From the NCBI GenBank assembly GCA_964370985.1, contig CAYJLE010000013.1, forward strand, positions 1 to 64,000: 64,000 bases of DNA, written 5' to 3'. Under the pieces are notes generated by a model, which was not told where the DNA came from, made no database searches, and saw only the letters and a list, made by a program, of their open reading frames with translations. Positions 51,937-59,763 of the stretch are shown piece after piece; the stretch's first letter is position 1, and each line of letters starts with the position of its first letter. Source of the stretch: JAHDVS01 sp964370985 (lineage in GTDB: Bacteria; Actinomycetota; Thermoleophilia; Gaiellales; Gaiellaceae). A program made the translations under genes and the position numbers.

Positions 51937-53142
51937 GTGGGAAGCCTGATCCTGATCGAGGAGGCCCAGCGGCTCGTGCTCGAGCGCGCGTCGCGGCTTC
52001 CTGCGGAGCGAGTGCCGATCGAGCGTGCGTACGGCCGCGTGCTGGCCGAGGCCGCGGCGTCGACCTGCGATCTACCGCCGTTCCCGAGCTCCGCGATGGA
52101 CGGCTACGCGCTGTGTGCCGCCGATACGGCCACCGCACCGGTGACGCTCCCGCTCGGCGGCCGGGTGGCAGCGGGCAGTCCTGCGAGCGGCCCGCTCCCC
52201 GCGGGCCATGCGATGGGAGTCGCGACGGGCGCCGTGGTTCCCGACGGCGCCGACGCGGTCGTGCCGCTCGAGCTCGTGACCGAGGAGGACGGCAAGGTAC
52301 GGATCGCGGAGGCGATCCCCCCAGGGGCGAACGTCCGCCCTCGCGCGGGCGATGCCGCCGCCGGTGCGGCAGTTTTGACCGCGGGCACGGTGCTCGGTCC
52401 GGTCCAGGTCGGTGCGCTGGCAGCCGCGGGAGTGACCGAAGTCCAGTGCGCCAGGCGGCCACGGGTCGGGATCCTGGTCACCGGCTCCGAGCTCCGGCCG
52501 CCGGGGAGCCCGCTCGGGCCCGGCGAGATCTACGAGTCGAACGGTCTGATGCTGGCTGCTCTGCTCGTATCGGCGGGTGCGGTGCCGGCGCAGCTCGGAA
52601 CGGTCGCTGACGATCCCGACGAGCACCGCACCGCGATGGAGCGCGCCCTGCTCGGCTTCGACATGCTCGTTACCTCCGGCGGGGTGTCCGTCGGCCCCCA
52701 CGATCTGGTGCGGAGCACCCAGGCCTCGCTGGGCGTCACGGAGGTGTTCTGGGGCGTCGCGGTCAAGCCCGGCAAGCCCGTGGCGTTCGGTGTCCGACGC
52801 GACCACCTGGCCTTTAGCCTGCCGGGCAACCCCGTCTCCGCGCTCGTGTGCTTCGAGCTGTTCGTGCGGATCGCGATCAACGCGCTCCTGGGCGTGGCCG
52901 ACCCGCTACCGGCGTTCGCCTGGGGTCGCCTCGCCGAGCCGGCTGCCAGGAACGGCAGCCGCGACGAGTTCCTCCGAGCCCGGGTGGTACGGACGTCCAC
53001 CGGCCCGAGCCTGACCCGCGCGGGTGGGCAGGAGTCGCACATGATCGTCGCCGCAGGCCAGGCGGACGCCCTGGTCCACGTCCCGCGCGGGGACGGGGAG
53101 CTCCCGGCCGGCAGCGGGGCCCGCTACATCCCGCTCGGCTAA
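51937..53142 (+). CDS. moeA: Molybdopterin molybdenumtransferase
   Basis: MoeA (401 residues) inserts molybdate into adenylated molybdopterin. It shows PPFPSSAMDGYAL, GAVVPDGADAVV, the MoCF domain TSGGVSVGPHD with GEIYESNG, and LPGNPVSALVCFELF. moaC and moaB lie 8 kb away. Its stop is 19 bases from the convergent M28-like gene. Confidence 0.94.
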   Translation: MGSLILIEEAQRLVLERASRLPAERVPIERAYGRVLAEAAASTCDLPPFPSSAMDGYALCAADTATAPVTLPLGGRVAAGSPASGPLPAGHAMGVATGAVVPDGADAVVPLELVTEEDGKVRIAEAIPPGANVRPRAGDAAAGAAVLTAGTVLGPVQVGALAAAGVTEVQCARRPRVGILVTGSELRPPGSPLGPGEIYESNGLMLAALLVSAGAVPAQLGTVADDPDEHRTAMERALLGFDMLVTSGGVSVGPHDLVRSTQASLGVTEVFWGVAVKPGKPVAFGVRRDHLAFSLPGNPVSALVCFELFVRIAINALLGVADPLPAFAWGRLAEPAARNGSRDEFLRARVVRTSTGPSLTRAGGQESHMIVAAGQADALVHVPRGDGELPAGSGARYIPLG

Positions 53143-53161
53143 CGCAGCTAGCCGGAAGCGG

Positions 53162-55018
53162 TCAGCTTCCCGCAGGCCTGTCGCGGCGCCGGCGAGCGGC
53201 GCGCGCTCCTCTGCGGATCGCGGCCCGAACCGGACCCCGCGGAGGGCGCTCGGCGGCCGTCGGGTAGGGCGCGTAGCGGCCGAAGAGGACAGCCCCGATC
53301 TGAGCGGCCGCCGCCCCCCAGACGAGGAAGCAGCCGAGCAAGGCGGTGGGCGCGTAGCCGGTCGTGAACAGCGTCGCGACGTACCACGGGGCGTCGAACC
53401 CGAGCCCGTAGCGGGTCGCGAACGCGGCGACCAGCCCCGCCGGGCCGGCGAAGCCGAGCGCATACAGGAGGGCTCGAGCGGGGACGGGGCGGTCGCGGAA
53501 GTGCGGAGCCCAGAGCCACGCGTGCAGGGACGGGAGGAAGAAGATCAGTGCGAAGGCGTTCGTGAGCGCGACCGCGAGCCCGACGGCGCTGAGGGCGAGC
53601 ATGGCGACCAGGTGTCCCCCGAGCTCGTCGGCTCGCTCGACGGGGCTGTGCGGGATGAGGCGGGCGCGGGTGAGCAGCCAGCCTCCGAGCGCGAGTGCGC
53701 CGAGACCCAGGAGAGCCTCGAGCGGCCAGGCCGTGGCAGCCGCCGTGTCCGGCGCGAGCGGGCGTGGAGTCCCGCCCGGAAACGCTCCGGCGGCGGTGAA
53801 CAGCGCCCCGAGCGCCCCGAGCCAGAGCCACGCGAGGAGCCTGCTGCGGAAGCTGCGCAGCGCGCCACCGAGGACCAGTCCGCGCCTGCGAAGGCGTGCG
53901 AACAGATCGAGCGTGGCGAGCAGCGCGGGAGCGAGCGCGACCACCAGCACGAACTGGATCCCCGCGCCGCGGATGAAGCGGCCGCCCAGGTAGACGAAGG
54001 AGGCCGTGCCACGGGTCGTCTCGGCAGCCGCGTCGAGCGAGACGACGAGGGACTGGGCGGCGCGCCCGAGCACGCCCAGCTGCTCCACCGCGAGAGCCGT
54101 GTCTCCACGCGGCGGGGGCGGCCGGCCGGAGGTCGAGGTGAGCGTCACGGCCGAGACGTCGGCCGCGAGGAAGGGGGCGTGATCCTGGAGGCTGAACGGG
54201 AACGCGAGATCGAGCAGCTGCTCGGCGGCGCTGGGAAGGGCAGGGGCGACACCCGTCTGGTCGAGCACGCTCGCCTCGGCCGTGGCCAGCAGCACCCCGG
54301 TCGGGGATCGGGGGCTGTCCCCGCCGAGCTCGAGCCGTGGCGGCCCGGCGCCGCCGAGGGCGTCGAGATTGACGACCGCGAGCGTCGGGCCCCGGAGGTC
54401 GTCGCGCTCGGCGAGGGCCGCTGCGCCGAGGTTGCCCCAGGCTCCGCCGTCGGTCGACGCGAACACGATCGTGTGGGAGACGGTCAGCGTCGAGAGGTTG
54501 CGCGCGAGCTCGATCAGAGCCGCGGTACCCGACGCGTTGTCGTCGAGGCCCTGCGACAGGCCCAGGTTGTCGCGGTGGGCGAGCACGAGGATCGTCTCCG
54601 GCGAGCGCTGCGACCCGACCTGGAGCGGGCGGGCGAGGAGGTTCGTCAGCGTCACGGTTCCGAGGCCGGGGATCGTCCGGGTGAACGTCTGGCGCTCGAC
54701 GCGGAGGTTGTAGGCGGCGAGCTGCCCCTCGACCCAGCTGGCGGCCGCGCGACCGCCGGTGCTGCCGGGGCTGCGATCGGGGTAGGCCTCCGCGAACGAG
54801 CGTGCGAGCTGCTCCGCCACGGCCTCGTCGAACGAGGGCGGCAGGGTGGGCCGGGGCAGCGGCGCCGGCCGCCCGACGGTGAACGCCGCAACGGCCAGCG
54901 GAACGGCGACGAGGGCCCAGGCGGCGCGGTAGATCCGGCCGCTCACCGGCCGCTCGACTGAGCCGCGACGGGGCCTGCGCCGCCGGTTGGCAGCCGGGCG
55001 TGGCGGAGAGGCGACCAT
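53162..55018 (-). CDS. M28-like aminopeptidase-fold membrane protein
   Basis: The 618-residue protein has one N-terminal membrane helix, an M28-like domain, and six to seven C-terminal membrane helices. Zinc ligands appear as HRDN (His148), GLDDNASG and a late DHAPF histidine, but the usual Glu-Glu after ASTD is absent and reads GGAWG, so peptidase activity is uncertain. I chose ATG at 55018, which follows the shared -10; longer starts would run through the response-regulator promoter. Confidence 0.75.
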   Translation of the reverse strand: MVASPPRPAANRRRRPRRGSVERPVSGRIYRAAWALVAVPLAVAAFTVGRPAPLPRPTLPPSFDEAVAEQLARSFAEAYPDRSPGSTGGRAAASWVEGQLAAYNLRVERQTFTRTIPGLGTVTLTNLLARPLQVGSQRSPETILVLAHRDNLGLSQGLDDNASGTAALIELARNLSTLTVSHTIVFASTDGGAWGNLGAAALAERDDLRGPTLAVVNLDALGGAGPPRLELGGDSPRSPTGVLLATAEASVLDQTGVAPALPSAAEQLLDLAFPFSLQDHAPFLAADVSAVTLTSTSGRPPPPRGDTALAVEQLGVLGRAAQSLVVSLDAAAETTRGTASFVYLGGRFIRGAGIQFVLVVALAPALLATLDLFARLRRRGLVLGGALRSFRSRLLAWLWLGALGALFTAAGAFPGGTPRPLAPDTAAATAWPLEALLGLGALALGGWLLTRARLIPHSPVERADELGGHLVAMLALSAVGLAVALTNAFALIFFLPSLHAWLWAPHFRDRPVPARALLYALGFAGPAGLVAAFATRYGLGFDAPWYVATLFTTGYAPTALLGCFLVWGAAAAQIGAVLFGRYAPYPTAAERPPRGPVRAAIRRGARAARRRRDRPAGS

Positions 55019-55030
55019 TCGGGCGGGGGC

Positions 55031-55037
55031 TATAGTA
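55031..55037. promoter_or_regulatory. Shared divergent -10 (TATAGT on +, TACTAT on -)
   Basis: TATAGTA reads TATAGT on the plus strand (55031-55036) and TACTAT on the minus strand (55032-55037). The plus transcript would start at about 55043, next to the ATG of a tiny ORF at 55044. The minus start lies 13 bases before the M28-like ATG. Confidence 0.5.
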
Positions 55038-55043
55038 GTTGGG

Positions 55044-55079
55044 ATGGTTCCGCGGCTGCGCAGCTCCGGGCGCCCGTAG
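55044..55079 (+). CDS. Possible 11-codon upstream ORF before the response regulator
   Basis: An ATG 7 bases after TATAGT opens a reading frame of 11 codons (MVPRLRSSGRP) and ends 4 bases before the regulator ATG. Leaderless mRNAs start translation at the 5' ATG, so ribosomes would enter here first. There is no evidence that the peptide has a function; it may just couple or limit regulator translation. Confidence 0.35.
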   Translation: MVPRLRSSGRP

Positions 55080-55083
55080 CGCC

Positions 55084-55779
55084 ATGGCCGGCGGTGCAAC
55101 CATCCTTCTCGTGGACGACGAGGAGTCGGTCCAGAAGCTCCTCACCTACCCGCTCGAGCGGGAAGGCTTCAGAGTCGTGCAGGCGCGCAACGGCGAGGAG
55201 GCGCTGGAGCGTTTCGAAAGCGAGGACGTCGACCTGATCGTCCTCGACCTGATGCTGCCGGTCCTCGACGGCCTCGAGGTCTGCAAGCGGGTGCGGGCAA
55301 TCAGCCCCGTGCCGATCATCATGCTGACCGCTCGCGACGACGAGGTGGACAAGGTGCTCGGGCTGGAGATCGGCGCCGACGACTACATCACGAAGCCGTT
55401 CTCGATCCGCGAGTTCCGCAGCCGCGTGCGGGCGCTGCTGCGTCGGGCGCAGCTCTCCGCCGCGGAGCCGCGAGGCGAGGCGATCGAGCACGACGGGCTG
55501 CGGATCGACCTGTCGCGGCGCGCCGTCGAGGTGCGGGGCGCGCCCGTCACGCTCACGTACGCGGAGTTCGAGCTGCTGAGGGCCCTCGCCGGCCAGCCCG
55601 GCCGCGTGCTCTCGCGCGCCGCCCTGCTCGAGGCGCTCTGGGGGAGCTCGGACTTCCGGGATCCGCGGACGATCGACGTGCACATCCGCCATCTCCGGGA
55701 GAAGATCGAGCGGGACCCGCGGGAGCCCGAGTACGTGTTCACGATCCGCGGGGTCGGATACCGCTTTCGCGACCGGTAG
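55084..55779 (+). CDS. OmpR/PhoB-family response regulator
   Basis: The 231-residue protein has a receiver domain with the acidic pair DDEE, the phosphorylated Asp55 in IVLDLMLP, and the switch Lys in YITKPFS, followed by a winged-helix DNA-binding domain (TYAEFELLRAL, DVHIRHLREKIE, VRGVGYRF-like end). The next gene is its sensor kinase; the HtrA protease that follows suggests an envelope-stress function. Confidence 0.93.
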   Translation: MAGGATILLVDDEESVQKLLTYPLEREGFRVVQARNGEEALERFESEDVDLIVLDLMLPVLDGLEVCKRVRAISPVPIIMLTARDDEVDKVLGLEIGADDYITKPFSIREFRSRVRALLRRAQLSAAEPRGEAIEHDGLRIDLSRRAVEVRGAPVTLTYAEFELLRALAGQPGRVLSRAALLEALWGSSDFRDPRTIDVHIRHLREKIERDPREPEYVFTIRGVGYRFRDR

Positions 55780-55781
55780 CG

Positions 55782-57206
55782 TTGAGACGGGTGCCTCGCC
55801 TCCGGAGCTTGAGCGTCAAGCTCGTGGCGATCCTGCTCGCCGTCGTCACGGTGGCGCTCGGGGTCCTCTACTTCGCCGTGGTTCCCCGCCTCGAGTCCCA
55901 GCTCGTCGAGGAGAAGCAGGCCGAGCTGAGCTCGGGGGCGCAGGCGCTCGCCATCCAGCTCGAGATCGGAAGCACGCTCAGGCTCTCCGAGCAGCTCGCC
56001 CTCGCCGCGGCGCAGGCGAACGCGAGAGTCGTGATCCTGAGCCGGCTCGGGTCGGGCGGGTTCGGGATCTTCGCGGACTCGAGCCCGGTCGTCTCGGAGG
56101 ACATCGCGCGCGATCCCGTCGCTCGGGCTGCGGCCGCGACCGGCCGGATCGCCACCGGGCGGGTCGAGCGCGAGGGGCGGGAGCTGGCGGAGGCCGCCGT
56201 GCCGTTCCCCGTCAACGACGACTACGTGCTCTTGCTCTCGGCGCGGCTGGGCGACACGCTCGCGAGCGTCGACCTGCTGCGACGCAGCTTCCTCGTCGCC
56301 GGCGCGATCGCCTTCGCGGTCTCCGGTCTCGCGGGCACGATGGCGGCGTTGAGGTTGACACGGCGGATCCAGCGACTCGAGGCCGGCGCGGTGCGGATCG
56401 CGGGTGGGGACTTCGGCGTGGCCTTGCGGGACGACAGCCGCGACGAGCTGGGCGAGCTCGCGCGGACATTCGACCGGATGCGCGACCGCCTATCGCACGT
56501 CGACCGGGCCCGGCGGGAGTTCATCGCGAACGCCTCCCACGAGCTGCGCACGCCCCTGTTCGCCCTGGGCGGGTTCCTCGAGCTGCTCGCGGACGACGAC
56601 GTTGACGAGCGCGACCGGCGCGACTTCCTCGACACCGCTCGCAGCCAGGTCGAGCGGCTGACGGGGCTGGCCACCGACCTCCTCGATCTGTCGCGCCTCG
56701 ACGCGGACCAGGTCGGCTTCGACTTCGAGCCGATCGAGCTGGGCGAGGCGGCGGAGTCGCTCGCCGCGGAGCTCGGGCCGCTTGCGGAATCCAGCGGCCA
56801 CCGGCTGGCCGTCACCGCGGCCAAAACCGCGTACGTGCTCGCCGACGAGGAGCGGGTGCTCCAGATCGGGCGGTCGCTCGTCGAGAACGCGCTGCGCCAC
56901 ACTCCACCGGGCACCTCGGTGGAGATCCACACGACCGTGTGGGTGGATCGCGGGGTCATGTCCGTTCGCGACGACGGCCCCGGCATCCGCCCGGATGACC
57001 AGGAGCACGTGTTCGAGCGGTTCTTCCGCGGCGCGGGCGGCGCCGCGTCGGGGAGCGGGATCGGGCTGTCGATCGCGCGGGAGCTCGCTCGCCGGATGGG
57101 CGGGACGATCGAGCTCCGCTCTCGCCCGGGTGAGACCACGTTCACGCTGACGCTGCCCGGGGCCGCGAACCCCGCCCCGTTTCCACGTGAAAACGTGGCC
57201 GTCTAG
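55782..57206 (+). CDS. Sensor histidine kinase
   Basis: At 474 residues (TTG at 55782, or GTG at 55791), the kinase has two membrane helices (about 12-34 and 168-190), an extracytoplasmic sensor of about 130 residues, a HAMP linker, the H-box FIANASHELRTPL with His253, and an ATPase domain with VENALRHT and DDGPGI. The start lies 2 or 11 bases after the regulator stop. A short palindrome near its end resembles parS. Confidence 0.92.
   Translation: MRRVPRLRSLSVKLVAILLAVVTVALGVLYFAVVPRLESQLVEEKQAELSSGAQALAIQLEIGSTLRLSEQLALAAAQANARVVILSRLGSGGFGIFADSSPVVSEDIARDPVARAAAATGRIATGRVEREGRELAEAAVPFPVNDDYVLLLSARLGDTLASVDLLRRSFLVAGAIAFAVSGLAGTMAALRLTRRIQRLEAGAVRIAGGDFGVALRDDSRDELGELARTFDRMRDRLSHVDRARREFIANASHELRTPLFALGGFLELLADDDVDERDRRDFLDTARSQVERLTGLATDLLDLSRLDADQVGFDFEPIELGEAAESLAAELGPLAESSGHRLAVTAAKTAYVLADEERVLQIGRSLVENALRHTPPGTSVEIHTTVWVDRGVMSVRDDGPGIRPDDQEHVFERFFRGAGGAASGSGIGLSIARELARRMGGTIELRSRPGETTFTLTLPGAANPAPFPRENVAV
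57183..57198 (+). other. Palindrome with CACGTG core, parS-like or hairpin
   Basis: CCACGT-GAAA-ACGTGG forms a perfect 6-bp stem with a GAAA tetraloop just before the HtrA start. Taken with its flanks, the 18-base element 57178-57195 (CGTTTCCACGTGAAAACG) is a near-palindrome similar to parS TGTTTCACGTGAAACA but with altered spacing. Confidence 0.35.
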
Positions 57207-57209
57207 TCC

Positions 57210-58448
57210 ATGAGCGCACCGGGACGCAGGGGTCTGCCCATGCTGGCCGCCGCCGCGCTCGCGGTCGCGGCAGCGGGGGGCGCGACCGCGATCGTCGTCG
57301 GCAAGGCCGCCGGTTGGCTCGACGGCGAGACGGTCGTGCTGCGGGAGGCGAGCGACACCATGCCGGGCGAGGCGGCGCCCAGCGCAGACGCGACCGCCGG
57401 CTCGGGTGACTCCTTCGATCCCGCCGCGATCTACCACGATCGCTCGGCCGGCGTCGTGACGATCCACGCGACCCTGCCCGACGACGGGAGCGGCGAGGGG
57501 GCCAGCCAGGTGCAGGGCTCCGGGTTCGTCGTCTCCGAGGAGGGCGTGATCTTGACCAGCTCGCACGTGATCACGAACGCCGGCGAGGACGCGAGCGCCG
57601 AGGGCGACGTCGGCGGCGCGACCGAGGTCTACGTCGAGTTCCAGGATGGAGACCGGGTCGAGGCCGCCATCGTCGGCTGGGATATCTTCGACGACGTCGG
57701 CGTCCTGCGAGTCGATCCCGCGGATCACGCGGTCGCGCCCGTGCCGCTCGGGGACTCGAGCAGCGTGGTTGTCGGCGACCCGGTGGCGGCGATCGGCAGC
57801 CCGTTCGGCCAGGTCGGCTCGCTCGCGGTCGGCGTCGTGTCGGCGACGGAGCGCGCCGTCAGCTCGCTGACGAGCGTCTACAGCGTCGTCGGCGCGATCC
57901 AGATCGATGCGCCGATCAACCGGGGAAACTCCGGCGGGCCGCTCTTCAACGCCCGGGGCGAGGTGATCGGGATCAACGCCCAGATCCGCAGCGAGTCGGG
58001 GAACGCGGAGGGAGTCGGGTTCGCGATCCCGATCAACGCGGCCCGCCGCTCGATGGAGCAGCTACTCGAGTACGGGCGTGTGAGGTACGCATGGCTGGGC
58101 GTCACGACCCAGACCCTGACGCCTTCGATCGCTGGCGAGCTCGGCTACGCGGAGACGGCCGGGGCCGCCATCCAGGAGGTCGTTCCGGGCAGCCCGGCCG
58201 AAAAGGCGGGGCTGCGGCCCGGCGGCGAGCAGGTGCGAGTCGAGGGAGTCGGCTTCCGGGCCGGCGGCGACGTGATCGTCGCCATCGACGGGACGCCCGT
58301 CGAGACCACCGAGGATCTGATCCGGATCGTTGCGGGGGTTCTGTTCCCGCGCGAGACGGCCGAGTTGGTCGTGCTGCGCGACGGCAAGCGCATCGCCGTC
58401 CCCGTGGTGCTGGCGGAGCGGCCCGTCAACCCCGACGCGGCCCGCTGA
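57210..58448 (+). CDS. Membrane-anchored HtrA/DegP-family serine protease with PDZ domain
   Basis: The 412-residue protein has an N-terminal membrane helix (residues 8-32), an acidic linker, a trypsin-like domain with His119 (SSHVI), Asp162 (DDVGVL) and Ser241 (RGNSGGPL), and one PDZ domain from about residue 300. It lies 3 bases after the kinase gene, forming a three-gene stress-response operon. The protease would degrade or refold damaged envelope proteins. Confidence 0.94.
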   Translation: MSAPGRRGLPMLAAAALAVAAAGGATAIVVGKAAGWLDGETVVLREASDTMPGEAAPSADATAGSGDSFDPAAIYHDRSAGVVTIHATLPDDGSGEGASQVQGSGFVVSEEGVILTSSHVITNAGEDASAEGDVGGATEVYVEFQDGDRVEAAIVGWDIFDDVGVLRVDPADHAVAPVPLGDSSSVVVGDPVAAIGSPFGQVGSLAVGVVSATERAVSSLTSVYSVVGAIQIDAPINRGNSGGPLFNARGEVIGINAQIRSESGNAEGVGFAIPINAARRSMEQLLEYGRVRYAWLGVTTQTLTPSIAGELGYAETAGAAIQEVVPGSPAEKAGLRPGGEQVRVEGVGFRAGGDVIVAIDGTPVETTEDLIRIVAGVLFPRETAELVVLRDGKRIAVPVVLAERPVNPDAAR

Positions 58449-58472
58449 GCCGTCGCTATCCTGCGCCTTCCG

Positions 58473-59753
58473 ATGCTCCAGCCGATCAACGTCGGGCACA
58501 AGTCGCTCGGGGACTACGCGACGCTCGTGGGCCCGACCCTGGTGGCTGAGCTGAGCGCGCTCGCGGAGCCGCTCCGCGGCCGGCGAGTGCTTCACCTCTC
58601 CGCCACCGCGTTCGGGGGCGGCGTCGCCGAGATCAACTACACGCTCGTGCCGCTGATGCGCGACGCCGGTCTGGACGTCGAGTGGCGCGTGATCGGTGGC
58701 CAGGACGAGTTCTTCCAGGTCACGAAGGCGATCCACAATGCGCTTCAGGGCAGCCCCGAGGGTCTGACCGACGCGCAGGCCGAGATCTACCGGCTCTACA
58801 ACCGGCGCAACGCCGCCGAGCTCGAAGGCGAGTACGACTTCGTGATCGTCCACGACCCGCAGCCGGCCGCCCTGATCGAGCACGCACGCGCGACCGGCCG
58901 CCACTGGATCTGGCGCTGCCACATCGACCTCTCGACGCCGAACCCCTCGGTGGTCGACCTGCTCGCGCCGTGGCTCTGCGCGTACGACGCGGCGATCTTC
59001 CACCGGCCCGAGTACGTGCCCGCCACCCGGGGCCTGCCCACCGCGTACATCTGGCCTCCGGCGATCGACCCGCTGGCGCCGAAGAACATGGCTCTCTCGC
59101 CCGAGGACGCTCGCTACATCATCGATCAGTTCGGCATCGACGTCGACCGCCCGCTGCTCACCCAGGTGTCGCGGTTCGACCCGTGGAAGGACCCGCTGGG
59201 CGTGATCGACGCCTACCGGCTCGTCCGTGAGGCGCACCCCGGCACACAGCTCGCGCTCGTCGGCTCGATGGCGCACGACGACCCGGAGGGGTGGGAGTTC
59301 TACAACCAGACGGTCGCGTACGCCGACGAGGACCCGGACGTCTACATCCTCTCGAACCTGAACAACGTCGGCTCCGTGGAGGTGAACGCGTTCCAGGTTG
59401 TCTCGGCCGCGGTGATCCAGAAGTCGATCCGGGAGGGCTTCGGTCTCACGGTGTCCGAGGCGCTCTGGAAGGCCCGTCCGGTCGTCGCCGGTCGCGTCGG
59501 CGGCATCCTGGCCCAGATCCGGGACGGCGAGACGGGCTATCTCGTGGACTCCGCCCGGGGCTGCGCCGAGGCCTGCCTGGCCGTGCTCGCCGACCCGGAC
59601 CGTGCGCGAGCGATGGCGCTTGCGGGCAAGGAAGACGTGCGCCGCCGCTTCCTGATGCCGCGGCTCTTGCGCGACTGGCTCGTGCTGTTCAACCGCCTGG
59701 TCGGCAACGACGTGGGTGCCGCGGAGCTCACGACCGTCGGGGAGGCGCGGTAG
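58473..59753 (+). CDS. treT: Trehalose glycosyltransferring synthase (GT4)
   Basis: TreT makes trehalose directly from a nucleotide glucose and glucose. The 426-residue GT4 protein has the TreT opening ATAFGGGVAEI, HDPQPAAL, WRCHIDLS, SRFDPWKDPLG and QKSIREGFGLTVSEAL, the retaining-transferase E-x7-E motif. The ATG is 24 bases after the HtrA stop. Together with otsA just downstream it provides two routes to trehalose. Confidence 0.88.
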   Translation: MLQPINVGHKSLGDYATLVGPTLVAELSALAEPLRGRRVLHLSATAFGGGVAEINYTLVPLMRDAGLDVEWRVIGGQDEFFQVTKAIHNALQGSPEGLTDAQAEIYRLYNRRNAAELEGEYDFVIVHDPQPAALIEHARATGRHWIWRCHIDLSTPNPSVVDLLAPWLCAYDAAIFHRPEYVPATRGLPTAYIWPPAIDPLAPKNMALSPEDARYIIDQFGIDVDRPLLTQVSRFDPWKDPLGVIDAYRLVREAHPGTQLALVGSMAHDDPEGWEFYNQTVAYADEDPDVYILSNLNNVGSVEVNAFQVVSAAVIQKSIREGFGLTVSEALWKARPVVAGRVGGILAQIRDGETGYLVDSARGCAEACLAVLADPDRARAMALAGKEDVRRRFLMPRLLRDWLVLFNRLVGNDVGAAELTTVGEAR

Positions 59754-59763
59754 CGTAGGTCGC

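Noticed and set aside
55044..55820. Shared VPRLRS peptide in the small upstream ORF and the kinase N-terminus
   Set aside because: The two are encoded by different codons and lie 740 bases apart; short basic peptides recur by chance in such GC-rich DNA.
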